10,082 nt of DNA, taken from assembly GCA_025356795.1 (NCBI GenBank), contig JANXRR010000388.1, positions 1 through 10,082 of the forward strand. The letters are read 5' to 3'. Under the pieces are notes generated by a model. The model made no database searches. It worked only from the letters and a program-made list of their open reading frames with translations, and had not been told where the DNA came from. This DNA comes from Bacteroidia bacterium (lineage in GTDB: Bacteria > Bacteroidota > Bacteroidia > Cytophagales > Cyclobacteriaceae). Of this stretch, positions 1 through 6,844 are shown piece after piece. How positions within the stretch are numbered: the stretch's first letter is position 1; every line of letters begins with the position of its first letter. A program made the translations under genes and the position numbers.

Positions 1-223
1 GCACTAAAGCACTGTCGTAAATAATTTTTACTTCTGAGGTAAGTTGGGCATCAAGGGCTTCATTATTGATTTTCGCTGTTGCGGAATTTGTCCAAAATCC
101 CTGAAAAGGATCGAGAAACTTGCCAAGGGGTGGAATGGGGCTACCAAAATTCCAACTATTATTTAAGAAGAAGAGGAGGGCAATGGTGAGCAACCCTGAT
201 GTTCCCAATTTTAAAAATTTCAT
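1..223 (-). CDS. Penicillin acylase family protein, N-terminal part (cut by window edge)
   Basis: The reverse strand encodes 74 complete codons from an ATG at 223-221 and runs open to the window edge, so only the N-terminus is present. Residues about 8-22 are hydrophobic and look like a signal peptide or membrane anchor. They are followed by a segment with PPLGKFLDPFQGFW (residues 31-44) and by EVKIIYDSALV (64-74). I recognise both as typical of the N-terminus of Bacteroidota penicillin acylase (Ntn-hydrolase) proteins, where the second leads into a PHIFA-type stretch. These enzymes are normally about 800 residues, self-cleaving and periplasmic, and hydrolyse amide bonds such as those in acyl-homoserine lactones or beta-lactams. 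The substrate is not inferable here. The catalytic Ser nucleophile lies outside the window. The gene is divergent from the polysaccharide operon and probably functionally unrelated. The family call is fairly sure, the role unknown. Confidence 0.72.
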   Translation of the reverse strand, partial: MKFLKLGTSGLLTIALLFFLNNSWNFGSPIPPLGKFLDPFQGFWTNSATAKINNEALDAQLTSEVKIIYDSALV

Positions 224-254
224 ACTAGGGGTGATTTATTTCCTAATTTTCGAC

Positions 255-290
255 ATTATTTGGCATTTTTCAACTGACCCGGCAAATAAT
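255..290. repeat. 8-bp inverted repeat in the divergent intergenic region
   Basis: ATTATTTG at 255-262 is exactly complementary in inverted orientation to CAAATAAT at 283-290, with a 20-bp spacer. The pair sits between the acylase gene start (223) and the antiterminator start (299), so it could be an operator serving either gene or a weak hairpin in a leader. No function is shown by the sequence alone. An AT-rich 8-mer pair can arise by chance. Confidence 0.4.
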
Positions 291-298
291 TTAGATGA

Positions 299-817
299 AT
301 GGCTGAGGACTCGCTCAAAAAAGAATGGTTTGTTTTTTACACTAAGAGCAGGCAGGAAAAGAAAGTGAACGAGCTGCTTTTGAAGAACGGCTTTGAGCCT
401 TTTTTACCCACGCAAAAAGTAATGCGCCAGTGGAGCGACCGAAAAAAGAAGGTAGAAGTGCCGCTTTTCAACTCCTACATTTTTGTGAACATAGAAGAAT
501 ACAGGCTTGTGGAGGTACTTAAAATTCCCGGTGTTTCGTGGAGCATAAAACACAATGGAAAGCCCGCTTCCTTGCGGCAAAACGAATATGAGCTCATCAA
601 CCGCTATTTACAAACGGGGCTTTTAATAGAAGCTAACGTTTTCCAAAGCACACTTGAGGCAGGTGATAAAGTGAAGGTAATTGATGGCGCACTCAAAGGC
701 ATGGCCGGCACGCTAACAAAACGCAATTCACAAAATCTGTTCAGCATTTTTATTGATTCGCTCAATTATTCGCTCACTGTTCAATTAGAAAGTGCTGTGC
801 TTGAAAAGATCAAATGA
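299..817 (+). CDS. UpxY-like transcription antiterminator (NusG/RfaH paralogue)
   Basis: This 172-residue protein has the layout of a specialised NusG paralogue. An N-terminal NGN domain spans about residues 8-105, with W10, a YTKSRQEKKV stretch (14-23) and PLFNSYIFV (55-63), the counterpart of the P-L-F-xG-Y-x-F motif of NusG/RfaH. A KOW motif covers about 121-139 (AGDKVKVIDGALKGMAGTL). In Bacteroides, UpxY proteins are encoded first in capsule operons and stop premature termination in the leader of their own locus. The same job is inferred here because the gene stands just upstream of export genes in the same orientation. ATG 299 is the natural start: it gives the usual few residues before the conserved W-F-V-x-Y-T. 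No convincing Shine-Dalgarno or promoter was seen in front. It is not the housekeeping nusG, which normally lies near secE and ribosomal protein genes. Confidence 0.88.
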   Translation: MAEDSLKKEWFVFYTKSRQEKKVNELLLKNGFEPFLPTQKVMRQWSDRKKKVEVPLFNSYIFVNIEEYRLVEVLKIPGVSWSIKHNGKPASLRQNEYELINRYLQTGLLIEANVFQSTLEAGDKVKVIDGALKGMAGTLTKRNSQNLFSIFIDSLNYSLTVQLESAVLEKIK

Positions 818-828
818 TTTCGTTTTAC

Positions 829-845
829 GAGTAGTTTTTCTACTC
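829..845 (+). other. Perfect 6-bp hairpin with T5 loop between antiterminator and winged-helix genes
   Basis: GAGTAG (829-834) and CTACTC (840-845) form a perfect stem around a TTTTT loop, starting 12 bp after the antiterminator stop codon. The next T tract (856-860) is 10 bp beyond the stem, too far for a classical intrinsic terminator, and the stem is weak. It could be an attenuator or pause hairpin, an operator, or chance. Confidence 0.35.
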
Positions 846-864
846 TAAATTCATATTTTTGTGG

Positions 865-1410
865 GTGCTCGAGCAATTAATTACATCACGCACCCGAATT
901 AAAATGCTGTTGAAATTCTTTTCAAACAGCAACTCCACGGCTTACTTGCGCGAGCTGGCCGATGAATTTGGTGAATCTACCAACTCAATACGCCTCGAAT
1001 TGAATAAACTTACCAAGGCTGGATATTTGCAATCAACAGCCAATGGGCGCACCATACAATACCGAGCCAACACAGAGCATAAGCTTTTTCCTGAAATAAA
1101 AACCATTGTCTACAAGTACTTGGGCATCGATACAATTATCGAAGATGTTGTCAATAAAGTGGTATCCAGGTTAGGAAAGGTTTTGTCGTGCTTTATCATT
1201 GGCGATTATGCCAATGGGAAGGATAGCGGTATTATTGATATTATTTTTGTTGGCGATGTGGATTTAGAATTTTTAGGTGTTTGTGTTAAACGAGCTGAGA
1301 ATCTTATACATAGAAAGATTAGAACTCTCGTGCTGTCACCTTCTGAGTTCGAGTCGAATAAAGGGAGTTTAAAAGTAGAAAAGGCCATTTTGCTTTGGGG
1401 CGAGAAGTAA
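865..1410 (+). CDS. Winged-helix DNA-binding protein with degenerate nucleotidyltransferase-like domain
   Basis: With the GTG at 865 as start the protein has 181 residues and begins MLEQLITSRTRIK, which resembles the N-terminus I expect for this Bacteroidota family. A TTG at 859 would add two residues, and an ATG at 904 would remove thirteen and part of the first helix. Residues about 8-70 look like an ArsR/MarR-type winged helix: LRELADEFGESTNSIRLEL (28-46) is the helix-turn-helix and GYLQSTANGRTIQYRAN (53-69) the wing. Residues about 104-160 resemble a minimal nucleotidyltransferase fold. GDYANG (113-118) stands where active enzymes have GSxARG, and IIDIIFVGD (123-131) stands where they have SDIDLLV, so catalytic residues are missing. 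A DNA-binding regulator of the polysaccharide locus is inferred. Its position next to the UpxY-like gene recalls upxZ, but it shows no similarity to UpxZ that I can recognise. Confidence 0.72.
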   Translation: MLEQLITSRTRIKMLLKFFSNSNSTAYLRELADEFGESTNSIRLELNKLTKAGYLQSTANGRTIQYRANTEHKLFPEIKTIVYKYLGIDTIIEDVVNKVVSRLGKVLSCFIIGDYANGKDSGIIDIIFVGDVDLEFLGVCVKRAENLIHRKIRTLVLSPSEFESNKGSLKVEKAILLWGEK

Positions 1411-1494
1411 GTTTATACGCCTAATATTATAGTTCTCAGGTTGTTCGGTGTGACTGAAAGGGCGAAGCTTTGATTTGCAAACTGTGTTTTATTT

Positions 1495-1520
1495 TTTGGG
1501 TCAAGGTTAAGTTATATTTG
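1495..1520 (+). promoter_or_regulatory. Candidate Bacteroidota-type promoter for the export operon
   Basis: TATATTTG at 1513-1520 is an exact match to the Bacteroidota -7 consensus TAnnTTTG and ends 16 bp before the ATG at 1537. A TTTG at 1495-1498 could be the -33 element, but its 14-bp spacing to the -7 box is shorter than the usual 17-23 bp. Transcription would start near 1525-1530, leaving a very short leader. The gap 1411-1536 holds no other feature I can support apart from the palindrome TTTGCAAA at 1474-1481. Confidence 0.42.
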
Positions 1521-1536
1521 AAGTCAATTTTTTAAA

Positions 1537-2328
1537 ATGAAAAAATTACTACTTTTTAGCATTGCATTACTGTCCATATCCTCTTGTGTGACCAATAGAA
1601 AATATCAATTGTTGCAGAAGGATGATGTGAATAGAAAGGATTTGGTTAAGGATAAAGTTTTGAGATCGTACAAGGTAGATTCATTTACCTATAAAATACA
1701 AAGCGAGGATATATTATCAGTCCGGTTTGAGAGCTTAACACCTAAAGATTTCGATTTTTTTAATCATTCATCCAGTGGTCAGGCAGGAGGCGGGGCGGTT
1801 AACAATAATAGTTTTCTTTTGATTGGCGAGCTTGTTGATTACAATGGCGAGATACGTTTTCCCTTTATAGGGAAAATAAAAGTGAGTGGCCTTTCGGTTT
1901 ATCAGATTCAAGATAAGCTCCAAGGCATTGCGAAGCAGTATTTAGACTCGCCTGTAGTAAAAGTAAGACTGCTCAACTATCGGGTTACTTTTTTAGGTGA
2001 GGTAGGCAAAGAAGCCTCCATAGTATTAAGCAACAATAGAACTTCAATGCTTGAGGCCATAGGCTTGGTTGGTGGGTTGAGTGATTTAGCAGATCGCACC
2101 AACATAAAGCTTTTACGACAAGAGGGTTCTGAAACTACTATTCAATACATTAATTTGTTGGATGAGCAGTTTATAAATTCACCGTACTACTATGTTCACC
2201 AAAATGACATATTGATTGTTCCGGCCTTAAGGCAAAGAGCTTACCGGAAATATTTTACCACCAACTTAAGTGTATTTTTATCAGCCATTTCTATACTCTT
2301 GGTAATAGCAACATTAAACAAGAAATAA
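1537..2328 (+). CDS. Polysaccharide export outer-membrane lipoprotein (OPX/Wza family)
   Basis: The 263-residue protein begins with a lipoprotein signal: basic MKK, a hydrophobic core (4-14), and a lipobox ending SISSC with the acylated Cys at 17. A polysaccharide export (PES) domain spans about residues 51-145, starting YKIQSEDILSV (52-62) and including GEIRFPFIGKIKVSGLS (104-120). An SLBB-type beta-grasp domain follows (about 148-228), with VTFLGEVGKEA (150-160) and YVHQNDILIVPA (219-230). A hydrophobic helix at about 243-260 ends the protein before the basic NKK. This single-SLBB form with a C-terminal helix is usual in Bacteroidota and is shorter than E. coli Wza (about 380 residues). It should form or gate the outer-membrane channel together with the Wzc-like protein encoded 4 bp downstream. 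The ATG at 1537 is fixed by the signal peptide. Confidence 0.92.
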   Translation: MKKLLLFSIALLSISSCVTNRKYQLLQKDDVNRKDLVKDKVLRSYKVDSFTYKIQSEDILSVRFESLTPKDFDFFNHSSSGQAGGGAVNNNSFLLIGELVDYNGEIRFPFIGKIKVSGLSVYQIQDKLQGIAKQYLDSPVVKVRLLNYRVTFLGEVGKEASIVLSNNRTSMLEAIGLVGGLSDLADRTNIKLLRQEGSETTIQYINLLDEQFINSPYYYVHQNDILIVPALRQRAYRKYFTTNLSVFLSAISILLVIATLNKK

Positions 2329-2332
2329 GTCT

Positions 2333-4696
2333 GTGACTACGTCTTCCCACCACCCTGTTTCTGATCAAATTAGTCAGATGCCATCCGTTAAGATTGATTA
2401 TCGAAGGCTAATTTTTAGTTCACTAAAATATTGGTATGTCATTTTAGCTCTGATACTTTTAGGTCTTGGCTTTGCACATTATCAGGCTAGGTATAGACCT
2501 CCTCAATATGTGATTACATCTTCTGTTATTGTAAGAGACTCCAAGGAAAATAATGGAGGTGAATTGCTTTACAAAAACCCCCTTATTAACCCGTACCGAA
2601 ACTATTTCAATGAACCCTATATAATTCGCTCCTATCCCTTTATCAAACAAGTGGTAGATGAAATGAATATTGCTATTGCTTTCTATAGACAAGGGTTTGT
2701 GTTAACCTCCGATGCATACGATTATATACCCGTAAAACCCGTCCTGATTGAACTTTCAGCAGGCCTTACTTCCGAAACGATACTAGAAATAATTGATCGT
2801 CAAAAATTTTCTCTAGAGGAAAAAATAAGTGATGATAAGAAAGTTAAAACCATTTTTTCTTTTGGAGACACGGTGCTGTTTCAGAGCAATAAATTCGTAA
2901 TCAGTCTGATAAAAGATAGATCAATTGATGAGTTTATAAAGAAACCATATAGCATGACAATCACAGATCCAACTCAATTGGCAATAGAATATATGAGTAG
3001 GTTAGGTGTTAAATGGGTAGAGCCTGGTTCGTCTGTATTGGAGTTGAGTATTACTGGCTCCAATCCACAGAAAGAAGTGGATTTTTTAAACACATTATTT
3101 AAAAAATACCAAAGCAATGATTTTACAAAAAAAAATCAATCTGCCGATCGCACGATAAATTTTATTAAAAGTCAATTGGCTCAAATCAGTGATTCGCTTA
3201 AAGGCTTTGAATATAAATTAGAAGAGTTCAAAAATAAAAACCCTTCGGCAAATATTGGTTTGCAGGCTCAACAAATTTTTGCCAAAATGGAGCCCATGGA
3301 GCTTCAAAAAACAGAACTTCTGGTGAAAAAGAGCTATTATGATTATATAGAATCGTATGTAAAAAAAGAGCAAGATTTAGATCAAGTAATACCTCCCAGT
3401 TCTGTTGGCATAACCGATGCTGTAGTATCAGGGCTTATTTCCAAAATGATTGATAATCAGTTGGAATTAAAAGTATTTATGGGAAAAGAACGCCTTCAAA
3501 ATCCCTTATCAAAACAAAAGATGGAGCGATTGGACGAAATAAAACGAGACATCGTTGAATCTATCTACACCCTTCGAAAAACAGATAAGATCAAGCTTGA
3601 TTTTTTAGAAGGTCAAATAAAAAAGATCGAAAAACAATTGGAATTTTTGCCCTTGGCTGAACGCCAATTGGTATCCATTAAAAGAAATTATGGACTGCTG
3701 GAAAATTTATATGTTTTCTTAATGCAAAAAATGTCTGAGGCGGATATTTCCCGTGCTTCCAATATTTCTGATATTACGCTAGTCAACCCACCTATGCCTC
3801 GCAATGTGGGAAGCTCAGACGGAAAGAATTATGTTATCTATTCGTTAGTAGCCCTCTCTATTCCATTCATCTTTTTTATGCTCGTTCAGGTATTTGATGT
3901 AAAAATTCAATCGAAAGAAGACATTGAGAAAATAACAGCATTGCCTTTTATGGGTGGTGTTGGGCGGAGCAATTTAAAACGGAGCCTTATTGTTTATGAA
4001 AGTCCGAAATCGGGAGTAGCAGAGTCATTCCGTTCACTGCGATCAAATTTAAATTTCTTTACTGGCAATAAATCAAAAAAAGTATTCCTGATCAGTAGCT
4101 CTATCAGTGGCGAGGGCAAAACATTTACCACCACAAATTTAGCTACTGTCTTTGCTTTATCTCAACGCAAAACCTTGATCATTGGAGCCGACATGCGAAG
4201 GCCAAAAATATTTTCAGATTTCGATTTGTCCAATGCTGTGGGGCTCAGCAGTTATCTTTCCGATTTAAATTCTCTGCCAGAGGTAATTCAAAAAACAAAA
4301 ATTGATAATCTGTTTCTTATATCAGGGGGGCCTGTGCCACCCAATCCCGCTGAGTTGTTATTAACTGACAGGTTTGACAAGTTGATTCAAGAGGCGTTGC
4401 TTGAATTTGATTTCATCATCATAGACACTCCTCCCATGGCACTGGTAACGGATGCCTTCGTAATGTCAAGAGTGGCCGATGTTTCTCTATTTGTGGTGCG
4501 TCAAAATTATTCCAATAAAGCGTTTATAAGAAATATTGACGAATACTATACTTCTGGACGGGTAAAAAATGTAAGTATTGTATTGAATGATATTTATAAA
4601 TCTGGTGCCGGCTATGGCTATGGCTATGGCTATGGCTATGAAAACTACGGTTCTAGAACTAAGAAGAAAAACGGTTACGGATATTATGAGGGTTAG
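2333..4696 (+). CDS. Wzc-like polysaccharide co-polymerase with tyrosine autokinase domain (BY-kinase)
   Basis: This is a 787-residue inner-membrane protein. The first transmembrane helix is at about 33-50. A Wzz/GNVR periplasmic region with long coiled-coil helices spans about 60-490, ending in NPPMPRN. The second transmembrane helix is at about 500-522. The cytoplasmic kinase starts with ESFRSLRSN (near 567) and carries Walker A SISGEGKT (K596), Walker A' DMRRP (620-624) and Walker B IIIDTPP (D698). The C-terminus is tyrosine-rich: five Gly-Tyr pairs at 760-769, then one further Tyr and GYGYY close to the end, a typical autophosphorylation cluster. BY-kinases control chain length and assembly of the polymer by cycling phosphorylation. 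The start is a GTG 4 bp after the OPX stop; an ATG at 2378 (residue 16) is the alternative and would leave all domains intact. Between 3127 and 3135 there is an A9 tract. Confidence 0.93.
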   Translation: MTTSSHHPVSDQISQMPSVKIDYRRLIFSSLKYWYVILALILLGLGFAHYQARYRPPQYVITSSVIVRDSKENNGGELLYKNPLINPYRNYFNEPYIIRSYPFIKQVVDEMNIAIAFYRQGFVLTSDAYDYIPVKPVLIELSAGLTSETILEIIDRQKFSLEEKISDDKKVKTIFSFGDTVLFQSNKFVISLIKDRSIDEFIKKPYSMTITDPTQLAIEYMSRLGVKWVEPGSSVLELSITGSNPQKEVDFLNTLFKKYQSNDFTKKNQSADRTINFIKSQLAQISDSLKGFEYKLEEFKNKNPSANIGLQAQQIFAKMEPMELQKTELLVKKSYYDYIESYVKKEQDLDQVIPPSSVGITDAVVSGLISKMIDNQLELKVFMGKERLQNPLSKQKMERLDEIKRDIVESIYTLRKTDKIKLDFLEGQIKKIEKQLEFLPLAERQLVSIKRNYGLLENLYVFLMQKMSEADISRASNISDITLVNPPMPRNVGSSDGKNYVIYSLVALSIPFIFFMLVQVFDVKIQSKEDIEKITALPFMGGVGRSNLKRSLIVYESPKSGVAESFRSLRSNLNFFTGNKSKKVFLISSSISGEGKTFTTTNLATVFALSQRKTLIIGADMRRPKIFSDFDLSNAVGLSSYLSDLNSLPEVIQKTKIDNLFLISGGPVPPNPAELLLTDRFDKLIQEALLEFDFIIIDTPPMALVTDAFVMSRVADVSLFVVRQNYSNKAFIRNIDEYYTSGRVKNVSIVLNDIYKSGAGYGYGYGYGYENYGSRTKKKNGYGYYEG
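4610..4639 (+). repeat. Perfect (GGCTAT)5 microsatellite encoding (Gly-Tyr)5 in the kinase tail
   Basis: Five perfect copies of the hexamer GGCTAT lie in frame inside the Wzc-like gene and encode residues 760-769 of its tyrosine cluster. Every copy uses the same two codons, so gain or loss of a unit by replication slippage would keep frame and change the tyrosine count by one. Confidence 0.95.
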
Positions 4697-4728
4697 TTTT
4701 ACAATGGTTGAAATAATTTAATTGCCTC

Positions 4729-5559
4729 GTGGAAGCAGAGCGTTATTCTATCACAATTGAGAAAAAAAGCAACTTTCAAATTGTAAATTTGAAAGAGATA
4801 GTTGCCTATAAGGATTTGCTTTATTTCCTTTCCATAAGAAGTATAAAAGCACGATATGCCCAATCTGTGTTGGGAATAGGGTGGGCGGTTCTTCAACCTT
4901 TGTTCACCATGCTTATATTTACAATTGTATTTGGTGGGCTGGCCAAGATCAATTCCGAAGGCGTACCGTATGCCCTGTTTAGTTTTAGTGGGCTAGTGGC
5001 GTGGAATTATTTCTCTGGGGCGTTGAGTGACGCATCTAATAGCCTCCTGTCTAACACAGGCATGCTTAGCAAAGTGTATTTTCCTCGATTGGTTTTGCCC
5101 TTATCTAGTTTAATTTCAAAAACTATAGACTTTGTTATTGGTTTAATTGTAATGGCATTGCTTATGGTTGGCTATAAGTTTATGCCTACTGCTCAATTAT
5201 TGTATTTCCCTTTTATAGTTTTTCTTTTATTACTGGCAAGTTTTGGTCTATCGGTTTTACTTGCCGCATGGTCAGTTCAATTCCGTGATGTAAAGTACGC
5301 GCTTAGTTTTATCTTGCAAATACTCATGTACGCTGCCCCGGTGGTGTATCCGCTTTCGGCTGTGCCAGAAAAATATAGATTACTATATGCTATAAATCCT
5401 ATGGTAGGGGTGGTGGAGGGTTTTAGAGCTTCTATATTAGGTGTTAATTCAATGCCGTGGCGTGAGTTGGGTATTGGTTCCATTACGTCTTTGTTGGCAC
5501 TTGTGTTTGGCCTTTACATTTTTTCTAAATTGGAAAAAACGTTTGCTGACGTAGTGTAA
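4729..5559 (+). CDS. wzm: ABC transporter permease for polysaccharide export (Wzm-like, ABC-2 type)
   Basis: The 276-residue protein has about six predicted membrane helices (near 53-70, 82-98, 124-148, 157-182, 190-210 and 246-265) and the ABC-2 permease signatures of O-antigen and teichoic acid exporters. These are RSIKARYAQSVLGIGWAVLQP (split at 37-46 and 47-57), SGLVAWNYF (87-95), VYFPRLVLP (116-124), VQFRDVKY (183-190) and NPMVGVVEGFR (223-233). As a dimer with the ATPase encoded 4 bp downstream it should move lipid-linked polysaccharide from the cytoplasmic to the periplasmic face of the inner membrane. The start is a GTG. It is the only plausible one, because an in-frame TAA lies at 4714-4716 and no ATG occurs in frame before the conserved N-terminal region ends. 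The 32 bp in front (4697-4728) is the longest gap inside the operon. Confidence 0.93.
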   Translation: MEAERYSITIEKKSNFQIVNLKEIVAYKDLLYFLSIRSIKARYAQSVLGIGWAVLQPLFTMLIFTIVFGGLAKINSEGVPYALFSFSGLVAWNYFSGALSDASNSLLSNTGMLSKVYFPRLVLPLSSLISKTIDFVIGLIVMALLMVGYKFMPTAQLLYFPFIVFLLLLASFGLSVLLAAWSVQFRDVKYALSFILQILMYAAPVVYPLSAVPEKYRLLYAINPMVGVVEGFRASILGVNSMPWRELGIGSITSLLALVFGLYIFSKLEKTFADVV

Positions 5560-5563
5560 AAAT

Positions 5564-6844
5564 ATGACACAACCCATTATACAAGTAGAGCAACTCAGCA
5601 AAGCCTACCGCATAGGTCTCGAAGAAAAAAAGTCTGAGACCTTGGCGGGTGTAATTATTCAGACGTTAAAATCACCTTTTCAAAACTTTAAAAACATCAG
5701 CAACTTACGCGATTTTAGAAAGGAAGAAGAGAGTATATTTTGGGCCTTAAAGGATGTTAGTTTCGAGGTAAACCAAGGCGAAGTATTGGGCATTATTGGC
5801 CATAATGGTGCAGGTAAAAGTACCCTTCTTAAAATATTGAGCAGAATAACCGAGCCTACATCAGGCCGAGTTAGAATACATGGCAGAGTCTCTTCCTTGC
5901 TTGAAGTAGGAACGGGCTTCCATCCCGATCTTAGCGGGCGCGAAAACATATACCTCAACGGTACTATTTTAGGTATGACCAAGCGAGAGATAGATTCTAA
6001 ATTAGAGGAGATCATCGAGTTTAGTGGAGTTTCTAAATATATAGATACACCTGTCAAACGCTATAGCTCCGGCATGACGGTGCGTCTGGCCTTTGCGGTA
6101 GCAGCTCACTTAGAACCTGAGATTTTGATTATTGACGAAGTGCTGGCCGTTGGTGATGCAGAGTTTCAGAAGAAGTGCTTGGGCAAGATGAAGTCAGTAA
6201 GCAAGCAAGGAAGAACGGTCATTTTTGTGAGTCACAATTTGGGAGCAGTAAGAAGCTTGTGTACAAAGGGTATCTTACTAAAGGCAGGCACTGTAATTTT
6301 TAACGGTAATATTCAAGACACGATACAAGGATACGTTTCGAAGAAGGATCGTTCACTACTACATAAGGGAACTATTGTAGAAGAAATGCGAACAATCCAT
6401 CATGGCTTTGCAAAAGTAAAGCAAGTAATTTTGGTGGATGAATATGGAAACAGTAGAGAAGATTTCTTTTATCAAGAAGATATAAGTGTTTCTATCAAAT
6501 TGGAAATCATTCATGAAATTGCAGATGCTCTTCTTGACATTCGTATTATTTCTGAAGAAAGTGTAGTGATTGAACACATACTAAATTCTATACTTGGAGG
6601 CAAACCAATTACCCTCCAACCAGGGTCGAAAGAATTCTTGGTTAAAGTTAAGAATCGACTCGCGCCAGGGAGTTATTCAATAAATGTAGGTGTTCATGCA
6701 TCCGCTGGCAACACACTGGAATATGTAGAGGATGTTTATTCTTTTACAGTTTTAAAGGCATCTCAAGAAGATGAGTTGAGTTACGCACACGAATTTGTTG
6801 ACGGTTATGTGCATCAAAAAGGCGAATGGCAACAGTTAAACTAG
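5564..6844 (+). CDS. wzt: ABC transporter ATPase with C-terminal carbohydrate-recognition domain (Wzt-like)
   Basis: The 426-residue protein has an N-terminal nucleotide-binding domain (about 1-260). Walker A is GHNGAGKST (79-87, K85), the Q-loop region lies around LLEVGTGFHPDLSGRENIYL (split at 112-120 and 121-131), the signature is YSSGM (167-171), Walker B is EILIIDEVL (D191, E192) and the switch histidine is H224. About 40 residues are inserted between the first strand and WALKDVSF, as is common in Wzt/TagH-type ATPases. Residues about 275-405 form a separate beta-rich domain of the Wzt C-terminal kind, which in E. coli O8/O9a binds the end of the finished polymer and sets substrate specificity. 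The protein should energise the permease encoded immediately upstream. The start ATG 5564 is 4 bp after that gene. Confidence 0.94.
   Translation: MTQPIIQVEQLSKAYRIGLEEKKSETLAGVIIQTLKSPFQNFKNISNLRDFRKEEESIFWALKDVSFEVNQGEVLGIIGHNGAGKSTLLKILSRITEPTSGRVRIHGRVSSLLEVGTGFHPDLSGRENIYLNGTILGMTKREIDSKLEEIIEFSGVSKYIDTPVKRYSSGMTVRLAFAVAAHLEPEILIIDEVLAVGDAEFQKKCLGKMKSVSKQGRTVIFVSHNLGAVRSLCTKGILLKAGTVIFNGNIQDTIQGYVSKKDRSLLHKGTIVEEMRTIHHGFAKVKQVILVDEYGNSREDFFYQEDISVSIKLEIIHEIADALLDIRIISEESVVIEHILNSILGGKPITLQPGSKEFLVKVKNRLAPGSYSINVGVHASAGNTLEYVEDVYSFTVLKASQEDELSYAHEFVDGYVHQKGEWQQLN

Noticed and set aside
287..294. Near-consensus promoter box TAATTTAG before the antiterminator, with TTTG at 259-262
   Set aside because: One mismatch in the -7 box, a 24-bp spacer, and a predicted start at or inside the start codon at 299.
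120..368. 82-codon plus-strand frame across the acylase start and the intergenic region
   Set aside because: It is antisense to a recognisable penicillin acylase N-terminus and then overlaps the antiterminator start in another frame; its translation resembles no family I know.
856..860. Intrinsic terminator formed by the 829-845 hairpin plus this T tract
   Set aside because: The T tract is 10 bp away from the stem and the stem has only six pairs, so it does not fit a standard terminator.
854..861. Exact TAnnTTTG match (TATTTTTG) just before the winged-helix gene
   Set aside because: No TTTG or TTG lies at a suitable -33 distance, and transcription from it would start after the favoured GTG at 865. 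It would only make sense with the ATG at 904, which would remove part of the first helix.
5680..6057. 125-codon minus-strand frame inside the ATPase gene
   Set aside because: Shadow of the strongly conserved Wzt-type nucleotide-binding domain on the other strand; no recognisable motifs.
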